Assembly: GCF_035207705.1 (NCBI RefSeq)
Contig: NZ_CP128187.1
Coordinates: forward strand, 3,100,001 to 3,164,000
From: Maribacter sp. BPC-D8
GTDB taxonomy: Bacteria > Bacteroidota > Bacteroidia > Flavobacteriales > Flavobacteriaceae
Length of the DNA stretch: 64,000 nt
Direction of reading: 5' to 3'
The notes below the pieces were generated by a model. That model was not told where the DNA came from. It worked only from the letters and a program-made list of their open reading frames with translations, and made no database searches. Every line of letters starts with the position of its first letter. The first letter of the stretch is position 1. This document shows, piece after piece, positions 52,385 through 62,014 of this stretch. The position numbers and the translations under genes were made by a program.

Positions 52385-53939
52385 TCAACCTATACATATT
52401 TTAAGACAGTTAAAAAAAAGTCTAGCAGTAATATTGGCTATTGCCATAATTGGAGAAATTATATTCTTTCCAACTTTGGCAAATTTCTATGGATGTGTCA
52501 TGGCAATAATAAGTTTTTGGATCTTTTCTTTTTTTTTAAAAGAGAAATATATCCGTTTATTTCCATTTGCATTTTGCATGTATTTCTCCATGTTTATGTA
52601 TCGGTATTTACCAATAATAGCAACAATTGCAGAAGGAAAGCCAATATCTTATGGTTTCGAACGACCTTTTCAAACCTTTATTTACGAAATTATTTTATTT
52701 TCTATTTCATCACTAGCCTTTTATTTGGCTTGTCAGCCTACATTAAAGAATCCTGAAAATAATATTATTCAAAAAAGTTTGTATCGATTAAAATTCTTCG
52801 AAACAACGCCAGCTACCCTTTGGGTAATGGGTATAATCGGTGTAATAATCAGAATCTATAATTTAAATGAAAGTACAGAATACGGTGATGTTGGCGGTAA
52901 GTTCCTATTAGGTTTAAATTATCTTATGTACGCTCCCCTTTGTTTAATTTTTCCATCACTTACAAATTTGGAATATAACAGTAAAAAAAGTTTATGGCTT
53001 TATTTGGGGGCGATATTCATTATCAATATTGCATCAAACAGTAGACAAGCGATTATAACGCCAATGGCTATTGTCGCTTTATTATTCTTCTTGTTTTTAA
53101 TCTCAAAAAATTTAAAGTTTACCCAGTACCTTTCAAAAACCAAAATTGTAGTTTTTGGTATTATTTTATTCTCGATTTTAAACTTACTTTCCAATATCTC
53201 ATTAGCCATGCTTTATAATAGAAATATTAGATCAAAGGTGAATAAATTGGAACTTTTTCAAAGAACTATAGACACCGTATTTGATGATGAGTTGATGTCA
53301 AGATTAAAAGCTAATAAAGATAAGGAAGAAGGTCAACAGTTTATTACTTACCAACAAGGTTGGACAGAAATGTATGTTGATAATTTTATGTTAGCACGTT
53401 ACGCTAATATGCGTATTACTGACGAAACATTGTATTACGCAGAAAAACGAGGGTATAACAATAAACAAATGCAAATTGGTCTTAAAGAAAGTTTATTGGC
53501 CTTACTACCAACACCAGTTCTCCAATATTTTGGGTTGTACATAGATAAAACCAAAAAAGAATTCTCCAGAGGTGATCTTCTATATGGTAGCGGATTTGGC
53601 TGGTATCGAGTAACTAGTCATGTGGGAGATGGGTTAGCAACTTTTGGTTTCTGGTATTTTCCAATTCAATTTTTAGCCTTTTTAGTTGTATTCAAACTCC
53701 TGAACTGTTATGTATATTTCACAACTTCATCTATAAAATATGCTCCCTTTGCCTTAATAGGGGTTTTTAATTTTCTCGGCATGTTTAGAAATGCTCAAGG
53801 AATATATGCGGATTTTATGTTTATTTTAAGAGATTTTTTACAAGGCATAATCACTTATTTACTGATTTTTTATATCATCAAGTTAGCACTTAAATTTTTT
53901 GACGCAAATATATCAAGAATAAGAAGTAGGGTTAACTAA
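52377..53939 (+). CDS. Wzy-like O-antigen/oligosaccharide repeat-unit polymerase
   Basis: 520 residues with about 10-12 hydrophobic helices and a large hydrophilic loop (about 280-400) between late helices, the layout of Wzy polymerases. No strong sequence signature exists for this family; the assignment rests on topology and on the place among wzx, wzc and glycosyltransferase genes. The loop segment TYQQGWTEMYVDNFMLARYA and the NSRQAIITP motif (SNSRQ near residue 220) are reminiscent of the oligosaccharide repeat unit polymerase family. It would link repeat units in the periplasm. Confidence 0.78.
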   Translation: MGSQPIHILRQLKKSLAVILAIAIIGEIIFFPTLANFYGCVMAIISFWIFSFFLKEKYIRLFPFAFCMYFSMFMYRYLPIIATIAEGKPISYGFERPFQTFIYEIILFSISSLAFYLACQPTLKNPENNIIQKSLYRLKFFETTPATLWVMGIIGVIIRIYNLNESTEYGDVGGKFLLGLNYLMYAPLCLIFPSLTNLEYNSKKSLWLYLGAIFIINIASNSRQAIITPMAIVALLFFLFLISKNLKFTQYLSKTKIVVFGIILFSILNLLSNISLAMLYNRNIRSKVNKLELFQRTIDTVFDDELMSRLKANKDKEEGQQFITYQQGWTEMYVDNFMLARYANMRITDETLYYAEKRGYNNKQMQIGLKESLLALLPTPVLQYFGLYIDKTKKEFSRGDLLYGSGFGWYRVTSHVGDGLATFGFWYFPIQFLAFLVVFKLLNCYVYFTTSSIKYAPFALIGVFNFLGMFRNAQGIYADFMFILRDFLQGIITYLLIFYIIKLALKFFDANISRIRSRVN

Positions 53940-54003
53940 TAGAAAAGCCTGACAAATTGAACTCTTATAAAATCTATATTTTGATAAACGCCATATCACT
54001 TAA

Positions 54004-55160
54004 ATGAAAATCATATTTTTAACCCACCATAAAGAATTTAGAGGGTATAGCATACACCGTTATACTAATTTTTTAAGTCATGGCTTTAAATCAAAAGGTC
54101 ATACTGTTGATGTCTGGGCGCCAAAAAGCATTTTAGGTAAAAGTAATTTACCCAAACAAATCAAAAAATGGTTTAGGTATGTAGATACATTTATCTTATT
54201 TCCTATTTACCTTAAAAAAAAAATTAATAGCCAACCAAAATCCACCCTATATGTAGTTACAGATCAAGCCTTGGGTATGTGGATGCCATTTTTAAAAAAA
54301 AAAATCATATAGTACACTGCCATGATTTTATCGCTTTAAAATCTTCTTTGGGATTAATGAAAGAAAACCCAATAAGTTGGACAGGTAAAATATATCAAAA
54401 CCTAATTCGCAAGGGATTTTCAAAAGCAGATAATTTTATCTGCATCTCGAAAAATACGCAGAAAGAATTAACTTATTTTTTACATAAAACACCGAAAAAC
54501 ATTGAACAAGTATATAATGCCCTTGACCCAATGTTCAAAACTGGAAATGTATTAGAGGCTAGAAATTATGTGAGTCAGTTTTTAGATGTCGATGTTACTA
54601 ATGGGTATTTAATGCATGTTGGGGGTAATGATTTTTACAAAAATAGAACTGGTGTTATCACATTATATGACGCCTGGCGAAAACAAACAAAAAAATCACA
54701 ACCGCTATTGATGATTGGTTACGAGCCATCTGAGATAATCCTTAAAAAATATCAACTATCACCGTATAAACAAGACATTCACTTTTTAATTAGAGTTGAA
54801 AATGAATTGCTTTTAAAAGCTTACCAAGGTTGTAGTTTATTCCTTTTTCCTTCTCTCACGGAAGGTTTTGGATGGCCTGTTGCAGAAGCCATGGCCTCTG
54901 GCTGTCTCGTAATTACTACTAATGAAGCCCCCATGAATGAAGTTGGTGGCGATGCTGCAATTTATATTGAACGTTGCCCGGCACCAGAAAGCGTTCTGCC
55001 GTGGGCAATCGAATCGGCTAAGGTAATAGAGTCGAGTTTAAATTTAACCGAAAAAGAAAATAATAGTATCATAAATAAAGGCTTAAATCAGGTCGAAAAA
55101 TTTAGTAGAAACTTGATTCTAAATCAAATAGAAACATTCTACAAAAGTATTACAGCTTAG
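54004..55160 (+). pseudogene. GT4 glycosyltransferase split by a -1 frame change at an 11-A tract
   Basis: Codons from 54004 encode a GT-B N-terminus (MKIIFLTHHKEFRGYSIHRY ... VVTDQALGMWMPFLKKK) that stops at 54312. The rest continues in the -1 frame as HIVHCHDFIALKSSLG to 55160, with the GT4 motifs GYLMHVGGNDFYKNR, LFLFPSLTEGFGWPVAEAMA and GGDAAIYI. Both parts join at A11 (54294-54304); twelve A residues would restore one 385-residue protein. The tract also offers an A-AAA-AAA slippery heptamer in frame 0. It may be a sequencing error, a phase-variable gene, a productive slippage site or a true pseudogene. Confidence 0.82.
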
Positions 55161-55300
55161 TTCCCTAGCGCCATACTTTTTTATAAAAATAAAGATCCAT
55201 ACCCTTTAATTACAAATCGAATCTTTCAATAATCAAAGATCTAGGCAGATGAAAATTTAACTAGACCTAGTACCCGTGACAAAAATTTTAAAAACCTATC

Positions 55301-56557
55301 ATGAAAGAACCTAATACAAAACGTATTTTATTTGTTGGTTATAATTTTTCTCCCGAACTGACCGGGATTGGAAAATATTCTGGGGAAATGATGCATTGGT
55401 TAGCTGAAAAAGGACATGAATGTACTGTTCTTACTTCTTACCCCTATTATCCGTATTGGAAAATTCAAGAGCCTTATCGAAAAAATCGTTTTTGGTATAA
55501 GAAAGAGGTCACACATTTCGAATCTGGTGGTAAGCTAAAAGTAATTCGTTGCCCCATGTATGTACCTAACAAGCCGAGTGGCGCTAAACGAATGCTATTA
55601 GACACCTCATTCTCACTTTCTGCTTTTTTAGTGGGTATTCCACTTTTATTTACCAAAAAATATAGCAAAATCATTACAGTTGCTCCTTCTTTTCAATTTG
55701 GTTTATTGGGTGTTTTCTATAAGAAAATTAAAGGCGCCATGCATATACACCATATTCAAGATATGCAAATTGAAGCCGCACAAGATCTTGGTATGATAAA
55801 GTCTCCAAAACTTTTAAAAGCTTTATACGAAATTGAAAAATATATTTACCGAAATACAGATATGATTAGCAGCATCTCTGATGGTATGATCGAAAGAATT
55901 GAACGTAAAGCACAAAAACCAATTTCATTTTTCCCGAATTGGACAGAAACTAAAAACTTTTACCCTATTGAGGATACCTCTAAAATAAAAGAAGAATTCG
56001 GATTTAAATCTACAGACTATATTGTGCTATATTCTGGAGGAATAGGAGAAAAACAAGGTTTAGATGCCATATTAACTTCTGCTAAAAATCTAGCATCTCA
56101 TCATCAATTGCAATTTATAATTTGTGGAACAGGACCTTATAAAGAGGTTCTAAAAGAAAAAGCCGAAAGCTTGAACTTAAACAATGTTCATTTCACACCA
56201 TTACAGCCCAAAGAATGTTTTAATAAATTTTTAAATATTGCCGATCTACATTTAGTCATTCAGAAAGAAAAAGCAAGTGATTTGGTAATGCCTTCAAAAT
56301 TAACCACGATACTTGCCGTAGGTGGTTTGTCTTTAATAACAGCAAACCCTAACTCTAGCCTACACCGAGTGGTTAGTAAACATGGGATGGGTATTTTAGT
56401 TGCTCCAGAAAATCAAGAAGCTTTAGATACCGGTATTTTAATAGGTCTGGGAGAGCTAGATAATCAAGATATTAAAAGAGCTGCTCGTACATATGCAGAA
56501 CAGTTTTTAGCCATTGATACTGTTATGAACAATTTCAATAAAAAAATTACTGCTTAA
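55301..56557 (+). CDS. WcaI-family glycosyltransferase (GT4)
   Basis: 418 residues. The N-terminus RILFVGYNFSPELTGIGKYS with GHECTVLTSYPYYPYWK is characteristic of the WcaI colanic-acid type. The C-terminal domain shows DYIVLYSGGIGEKQGLDAIL, LQFIICGTGPYKEVL, a lysine-rich IQKEKASDLVMPSKLTTILA and the donor-binding GMGILVAPEN segment. WcaI enzymes add a sugar, proposed to be fucose in colanic acid; donor identity here is unknown. The gene is preceded by a 140-nt gap and followed by 194 nt, so it may have its own start signals, though none is recognisable. Confidence 0.85.
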   Translation: MKEPNTKRILFVGYNFSPELTGIGKYSGEMMHWLAEKGHECTVLTSYPYYPYWKIQEPYRKNRFWYKKEVTHFESGGKLKVIRCPMYVPNKPSGAKRMLLDTSFSLSAFLVGIPLLFTKKYSKIITVAPSFQFGLLGVFYKKIKGAMHIHHIQDMQIEAAQDLGMIKSPKLLKALYEIEKYIYRNTDMISSISDGMIERIERKAQKPISFFPNWTETKNFYPIEDTSKIKEEFGFKSTDYIVLYSGGIGEKQGLDAILTSAKNLASHHQLQFIICGTGPYKEVLKEKAESLNLNNVHFTPLQPKECFNKFLNIADLHLVIQKEKASDLVMPSKLTTILAVGGLSLITANPNSSLHRVVSKHGMGILVAPENQEALDTGILIGLGELDNQDIKRAARTYAEQFLAIDTVMNNFNKKITA

Positions 56558-56751
56558 AAAATCATTAAATAATGTATTTCATCGATTAACTATGCTAAGT
56601 GCATAATTAATAATATATTTTAGATGCTGTTAAATTACTTTTAATAATTAAGAAGTTTAGCATTATAAGTATTGATTTATACTATTTTAAACCTCATAAC
56701 TCCCCCTTTAAATCTCTATAATTAACAGGTTGTATTATAAATATTAATACT

Positions 56752-58080
56752 ATGCGAAATAGTTTTTCTAAAATAATTTTCTCTCTAAAAACCAAGATTT
56801 TAAACCCTAGGTTAGCTAGCTTATACAAGCAAACGGTAAAAGCTTTAGAAGAAAATGACCTTGAAAATTATAATTTCGAAAAACGACAAGCACTCGTTAA
56901 ACATGCCATAGAAAATTCTAGTTTTTACAAAGAGAAGTATGCGCATTTAGAAAATTTAAAAACAGGGCTACAAACGACAACTGATTTCTTACAATTGCCT
57001 CCATTGACACGAGAAGAAATACAATTTAATTTCAAACATATTAAGGCTGACAACATAACCTTAAGCAAGTGTAAAAAAGTTAGCACTTCTGGTAGTACTG
57101 GACCATCTTTAACTATTTTACATGACAAAAGACACCCAGAAACACCGATTAGATGGCGAATTTTGGAATGGTGGGGGATTAAACCATGGGAGAATCAAGC
57201 CTTTATCTATCGGTTTAAAAAACCGTTATGGGAACGTTTCACAAATACCATCATGTGGTGGCCTACAAAAAGAGTTTTCTTAGCTGCAGCAAACCCAAGT
57301 AAAAAGCAATTAGAAAAATTCGTTACTCAACTCAACAAAATAAAGCCTACTTTAATCCAAGGTTATGTTGATGTAGTTTTTGAATTTGCTTTGTATCTTC
57401 TTGATAATAATATAAAGATTCATCCACCAAAAATGGTTTGGGTCACCTCAGCACCTCTTTTTGAGGCTCAGCGTGAACTAATGGAAAAAGCTTTTGGCGC
57501 ACCCGTATGTGACCAATATGGTAATACTGAAATTATGCTCATTGCGGCAGAATGTCCTGAGCAAAATGGGCTACATATAATGCAAGACACCGTTCATATA
57601 GAATTTGTCGATGCCAACAACCAACCAGTGCCATCTAATACCTCTGGTAGAATTCTATTAACTGACCTAACCAATTATGCATTCCCACTCATACGATATG
57701 AAATAGGAGATGAAGGAAAATATTTAATCGAAAAATGTAGTTGTACCAAACCTTTCCCCTTAATGCAAAATGTTCAAGGCCGTAGAGCTGTACACATTCA
57801 AACCCCAACAGGCTTAAATATTAAAGGGGAGCATTTAATGGCTATGTTCAATAGTTTTATGAAACACTTTAAGGAAATTCAATTACACCAAAATTTAGAT
57901 TACGCTGTTTGTATAAAATATGTGCCTAGAGAGCAATTTACACATGTTGAAGAAATAAAAAATATGGCTCAACTTTTAACAGAACGTTCTAGAAAAGAAA
58001 TAAAAGTCAGTACTGAAAAAGTAGAGAGAGTACAACAGATCGGTAAAAAATTCCCTCTTATCATTAGCGACCTAAAATAA
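56752..58080 (+). CDS. CapK/PaaK-like AMP-forming ligase
   Basis: 442 residues of the phenylacetate-CoA ligase-like CapK family found in capsule clusters. The AMP-binding P-loop is KVSTSGSTGPSLTILHD (about 108-124). QYGNTEIMLIAAECPE is the acid-adenylate motif, and LTNYAFPLIRYEIGDEGKYL is the later conserved stretch with the catalytic hinge region. It probably activates a carboxylic acid as adenylate or thioester for transfer to the polysaccharide, but the acid is unknown. Only 7 nt separate it from the ATP-grasp gene, which suggests a joint role in decorating the polymer. Confidence 0.85.
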   Translation: MRNSFSKIIFSLKTKILNPRLASLYKQTVKALEENDLENYNFEKRQALVKHAIENSSFYKEKYAHLENLKTGLQTTTDFLQLPPLTREEIQFNFKHIKADNITLSKCKKVSTSGSTGPSLTILHDKRHPETPIRWRILEWWGIKPWENQAFIYRFKKPLWERFTNTIMWWPTKRVFLAAANPSKKQLEKFVTQLNKIKPTLIQGYVDVVFEFALYLLDNNIKIHPPKMVWVTSAPLFEAQRELMEKAFGAPVCDQYGNTEIMLIAAECPEQNGLHIMQDTVHIEFVDANNQPVPSNTSGRILLTDLTNYAFPLIRYEIGDEGKYLIEKCSCTKPFPLMQNVQGRRAVHIQTPTGLNIKGEHLMAMFNSFMKHFKEIQLHQNLDYAVCIKYVPREQFTHVEEIKNMAQLLTERSRKEIKVSTEKVERVQQIGKKFPLIISDLK

Positions 58081-58087
58081 AAATTTT

Positions 58088-59164
58088 GTGACCTTAATTA
58101 AACAAATAGCTGCCACAAGTATTAAAAAATTAGAGAATTTACGTTACCATAAAATTTCTACTAAGATAGCTTATGACATACTTACCAGCTTAAAGGAAGA
58201 AAAAGGCAACTTCCCCATTGAACTTAAAAAAAAAGCTGACAACTATGCTATAGAAGTATTGGGGTGGAAAGGCTTTGCACCATGGCTTTACGTGTATAGC
58301 CATTTTACAGGGGAATTTAAGGAAGGCTGGATTCCTGATAATTTTTATGGTAAGGTTGTTATACCAAAAATACAGGGTGCCTATGGGAGAGTTTCTATGT
58401 TAAAACCGTTAACAAATCGCTTATTTGACAAGAACATAAGTCCAGATCTTGGTTATTTTATTAATGGTACTTGGTTTGACACAAATTATTCCCAAATTCC
58501 AGAAACCGATATTCAAAAAATATTTTTTGCTGATACTGACATAGTCATTGTTAAGCTAGATACAACCTATCAAGGTAAGGGTATTTATGTACTCACTAAA
58601 TATAAATTTAATATTTCCAAGCTCAATAAATTAGGTGATTTTGTAATTCAAAAATTTATTAAACAACATGAGTTTTTTAACAGCTATACATCTAAATCTG
58701 TAGCAACTATTCGTTTAACCACGGTAGTTGAAATAAGTGGCGATATCAGTCTAAGAGCAGCGTATTTAAGATTAGGAAGAAGTGGTGATACCCATGTGCA
58801 ATCTGTTAATCATATTAGAATACCTATTGAAATGATAGATGGTAAACTTTACGAATTAGGGTATTTACCTAATTGGCATCAGATTAAAACTTATCCTGAT
58901 AGCAAAACTACTTTTTCAGACAAAGAAATACCGAACTTTGAAACCTGTGTTAATTTAGTTTTATCACTACATAAAAAAATGCCCATGGTAAAAGCAATAG
59001 GCTGGGATGTTATAATAGACAGCAACAATCAACCTGTGGTAATGGAATGGAATGGCTATAGTAATGACATTAAGTTTTCAGAAGCGACCCAAGGTCCTTG
59101 TTTTAGTGATCTTAATTGGGATAAAATAAAAATAACAAATACACAATTAGCACAAAAAACTTAA
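58088..59164 (+). CDS. Sugar-transfer-associated ATP-grasp protein
   Basis: 358 residues from a GTG start. The ATP-grasp fold is indicated by IVIVKLDTTYQGKGIYVLTK (about 155-174), FVIQKFIKQHEFFNSY, ATIRLTTVVEISGD, and the metal-binding end GWDVIIDSNNQPVVMEWNGY with Asp and Glu/Asn ligands. This matches the ATPgrasp_ST family seen in polysaccharide clusters, which is thought to ligate amino acids or similar groups to sugars. It follows the CapK-like gene by 7 nt and precedes a glycosyltransferase gene by 7 nt. The reaction is inferred from the fold only. Confidence 0.82.
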   Translation: MTLIKQIAATSIKKLENLRYHKISTKIAYDILTSLKEEKGNFPIELKKKADNYAIEVLGWKGFAPWLYVYSHFTGEFKEGWIPDNFYGKVVIPKIQGAYGRVSMLKPLTNRLFDKNISPDLGYFINGTWFDTNYSQIPETDIQKIFFADTDIVIVKLDTTYQGKGIYVLTKYKFNISKLNKLGDFVIQKFIKQHEFFNSYTSKSVATIRLTTVVEISGDISLRAAYLRLGRSGDTHVQSVNHIRIPIEMIDGKLYELGYLPNWHQIKTYPDSKTTFSDKEIPNFETCVNLVLSLHKKMPMVKAIGWDVIIDSNNQPVVMEWNGYSNDIKFSEATQGPCFSDLNWDKIKITNTQLAQKT

Positions 59165-59171
59165 AACCCTA

Positions 59172-60161
59172 ATGAAGATTCAATATTTTTTCAGACATCC
59201 TCATGTAGGTCATTCAATACACCGTGTATTTAGAACAATCATTACGGAAATTTCTAAAACGGAAGATACCACCATAATTGAAGTTCCGAACAAAGGTTCT
59301 ATGCCGTGGGATGTAATTAAAAATAATCTTTTTGTTTATAGAAAAAGAAACAAGCATACCATACATCACATTACAGGTCATATACATGATGTGTTGATGG
59401 CTTTGATAGGGGTGAAAACAGTATTAACCATACATGATTTAGTATTTTTAGACAATGTAAAAAACCCTGTCAAACACTTTTACAAATGGCTTTTTTGGCT
59501 CTATTTACCAATAAAAATAGCTGATAAAGTAGTTTGTATTTCCAACCAAACGAAGAAAAATATACTTAGTAAAATTAATACGGACAAAATTATTGTTATT
59601 CACAATGCAATTGACCCGATTTTTACTTGTTCAAAAAAACCATTCAATTCTGAAAAACCTATCATTCTTCATATTGGTACTGGCTGGAATAAAAATTTAG
59701 AAAGAACAATTGAAGCTTTGGAAGGTATTAGTTGCCACTTAAGAGTTATCGAAAAATTAAAAGATAACCAAATCAAACTTTTAACGAAATACAATATTGA
59801 CTATTCTAACCAATACGACCTTACTGATGAAGAAATTAGGGAGGAATATTTGAAATGTGATATTGTAAATTTTCCATCTGTATATGAGGGTTTTGGTATG
59901 CCTGTGATTGAAGGTCAACAAACAGGAAGGGTAGTTATCACTTCAAATATAGAACCAATTATAGAAATCGCTGGTAATGCCGCAGTATTTCTCAATCCGT
60001 GGGATGTTAATTCCATGAGAGATGCTTATTCTAAAGTTTTGAAAGATTATGATTTACAAAACGAGTTAATTATAAAAGGTTTAGAAAATGTAAAACGATT
60101 TTCTATTGAGAATATTAGTCAACAATACATAACATTATATAGAAACTTGAACGAAATATGA
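59172..60161 (+). CDS. Glycosyltransferase family 4
   Basis: 329 residues, GT-B. MKIQYFFRHPHVGHSIHRVF opens the N-terminal domain, with TVLTIHDLVFLDN and IADKVVCISNQTKKNIL. The C-terminal domain contains IILHIGTGWNKNLERTIEAL, then IVNFPSVYEGFGMPVIEGQQ, in which EGFGMP is the donor-binding E-x7-E region, and NAAVFLNPWDVNSM. The acceptor and donor are unknown. The HSIHR motif near the start also occurs in the frameshifted glycosyltransferase, suggesting related enzymes. It overlaps the next gene by 4 nt (ATGA). Confidence 0.88.
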   Translation: MKIQYFFRHPHVGHSIHRVFRTIITEISKTEDTTIIEVPNKGSMPWDVIKNNLFVYRKRNKHTIHHITGHIHDVLMALIGVKTVLTIHDLVFLDNVKNPVKHFYKWLFWLYLPIKIADKVVCISNQTKKNILSKINTDKIIVIHNAIDPIFTCSKKPFNSEKPIILHIGTGWNKNLERTIEALEGISCHLRVIEKLKDNQIKLLTKYNIDYSNQYDLTDEEIREEYLKCDIVNFPSVYEGFGMPVIEGQQTGRVVITSNIEPIIEIAGNAAVFLNPWDVNSMRDAYSKVLKDYDLQNELIIKGLENVKRFSIENISQQYITLYRNLNEI

Positions 60162-61324
60162 AAATTCTTCAAATTATATCTAGTATGCAACCAGAGAATG
60201 GAGGCATGTGCCAAGGTATACGAAATACCATACCTGAATTACAAAAACTAGGAATCACCAATGATGTAATTTGTTTAGACAATCCTAATTCAGATTACCT
60301 TGGCAAGGATTGTTTTCCTATATACGCTTTGGGTGAGGCTAAAACTGCATGGAAATATAATAAAGACTTATTATCTTGGCTCAATATTAATTTTAAAAAC
60401 TATGATAAAATAATAGTTCATGGTCTTTGGTCTTATCATAGTTATGCGGCAATAAAAGTCTTTATAGAATTTAAAAAAGCAAGAAAAGAGACACCAAATC
60501 TATACGTAATGCCACATGGTATGTTAGACCCTTATTTTCAAAAAGCAGAATCCCGTAAATTAAAAGCATTACGCAACGATTTCTATTGGAAGTTTTTTGA
60601 AAAGAATGTCATCAATAGCGCCGATGGAGTTCTATTTACCTGTGAAGAAGAATTATTACTAGCAAAAACAACCTTTCCTAATTATCTACCTAAACAAGAA
60701 CTCAATGTTGGTTATGGCATTCAATCGCCTCCAAATTTTAAACCAACAATGCGTGAAACTTTTGCTTCGAAAGTACCGAATTGGAACGGTAAGCCTTTTT
60801 TGCTTTTTTTAAGTAGGATTCATACAAAGAAAGGAGTCGATTTATTAATTGAGGCCTATTTGCAATTAGAACACGAAATAGAGAGTATTCCACAACTAAT
60901 TATTGCAGGTCCAGGTCGAGAAGAATCTTATGGCATAGCAATGCAGAAACTTGCTTCTAAATCAAAAAACATTTTGTTCCCTGGCATGTTAAGTGGAGAT
61001 GCTAAATGGGGTGCTTTCTACACAAGTGAAGTGTTTGTTCTACCTAGTCATCAAGAAAATTTCGGTATTGCGGTGGTTGAAGCTTTGGCTTGTTCAAAAC
61101 CGGTATTAATAAGTAACAAAGTAAATATTTGGCGCGAAATTAAAAACGGTAATGGAGGCATTGTAAAAGAGGATACAGGTAAAGAAACTTATGATTTATT
61201 AAAGAAATGGTTTCAATTAAGTGTTAGTGAAAAAGATAAAATGTCTCAAAATGCTGAAAATGTATTTTCAAAGCATTACACTATAAAGCAGGCTGCTAAA
61301 AAACTTCATGATTCAATTTCTTAA
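60158..61324 (+). CDS. Glycosyltransferase family 4
   Basis: 388 residues, GT-B. The N-terminus MKILQIISSMQPENGGMCQG has the glycine-rich acceptor loop. YVMPHGMLDPYFQKAESRKL is typical of WcaL/WbnK-like transferases. The C-terminal half has FLLFLSRIHTKKGVDLLIEAY, then EVFVLPSHQENFGIAVVEAL with the conserved E-x7-E. It is translationally coupled to the upstream glycosyltransferase and runs into the WcaF-like gene. It should add one of the later sugars of the repeat unit. Confidence 0.9.
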   Translation: MKILQIISSMQPENGGMCQGIRNTIPELQKLGITNDVICLDNPNSDYLGKDCFPIYALGEAKTAWKYNKDLLSWLNINFKNYDKIIVHGLWSYHSYAAIKVFIEFKKARKETPNLYVMPHGMLDPYFQKAESRKLKALRNDFYWKFFEKNVINSADGVLFTCEEELLLAKTTFPNYLPKQELNVGYGIQSPPNFKPTMRETFASKVPNWNGKPFLLFLSRIHTKKGVDLLIEAYLQLEHEIESIPQLIIAGPGREESYGIAMQKLASKSKNILFPGMLSGDAKWGAFYTSEVFVLPSHQENFGIAVVEALACSKPVLISNKVNIWREIKNGNGGIVKEDTGKETYDLLKKWFQLSVSEKDKMSQNAENVFSKHYTIKQAAKKLHDSIS

Positions 61325-61331
61325 AGAAAAT

Positions 61332-61895
61332 ATGGAAGTTAGTAAATCAAAGGTTAGATTAAACGATTTCGACGCTAGTATTGGCTTAGAACGCGGTGCG
61401 AGCAAAATAAAAGAAATTATTTGGTATTTAATCAAGGTATCCTTTTTTTTATCTGCTTTACCTTACCCCAGTTCTTTTAAGGTATCACTTTTAAAATTAT
61501 TTGGTGCTAAAATAGGTAAGGGTGTAGTTATAAAACCTAGAGTAAATATTCATTTTCCATGGAAATTAGAAATTGGGGATAATGTTTGGATAGGCGAGGA
61601 GGCTTTTCTTTTAAATTTTGAACAACTTAAAATTGGCAACAATGTATGTATTTCGCAACGCAGTTTTCTATGCGGAGGAAATCATGATTATAGAAAGCCA
61701 GATATGCCATACCGTAATGGCCCTATTGAACTAAAAGATGGATGCTGGATCGGGGCGTGTTGTTTTATTGGGCCTAACATTACTATTGGAATAGATACAG
61801 TAGTTACCGTTGGCTCTATAATCGTTAATGATTTAGAGTCAAAAAAAGTAGTTACGCATCGGCCAACAAATAACAATAATAATCGATGGAAATAG
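61332..61895 (+). CDS. WcaF-family putative colanic-acid-type acetyltransferase
   Basis: Start taken at ATG 61332 (187 residues, MEVSKSKVRLNDFDASIG), 7 nt after the previous stop; an in-frame ATG at 61308 would add eight residues and overlap that gene. The family-typical stretch LLKLFGAKIGKGVVIKPRVN is followed by hexapeptide repeats (LEIGDNVWIGEEAFLLNF, LKIGNNVCISQRSFLCGG). The catalytic histidine is in GGNHDYR, and DGCWIGACCFIGPNITIG ends the helix. It is expected to O-acetylate a sugar of the polymer using acetyl-CoA. Confidence 0.86.
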   Translation: MEVSKSKVRLNDFDASIGLERGASKIKEIIWYLIKVSFFLSALPYPSSFKVSLLKLFGAKIGKGVVIKPRVNIHFPWKLEIGDNVWIGEEAFLLNFEQLKIGNNVCISQRSFLCGGNHDYRKPDMPYRNGPIELKDGCWIGACCFIGPNITIGIDTVVTVGSIIVNDLESKKVVTHRPTNNNNNRWK

Positions 61896-62014
61896 AAAAA
61901 TCAAATTTAATACTATACTAATAATTTAAGGTAGTAGCATTTGAAACTTGTAAACTATTAAAAATCTATTCCTTTTCAAATCCGATTATTTCATGAATTT
62001 AATTTTAAACTCAA

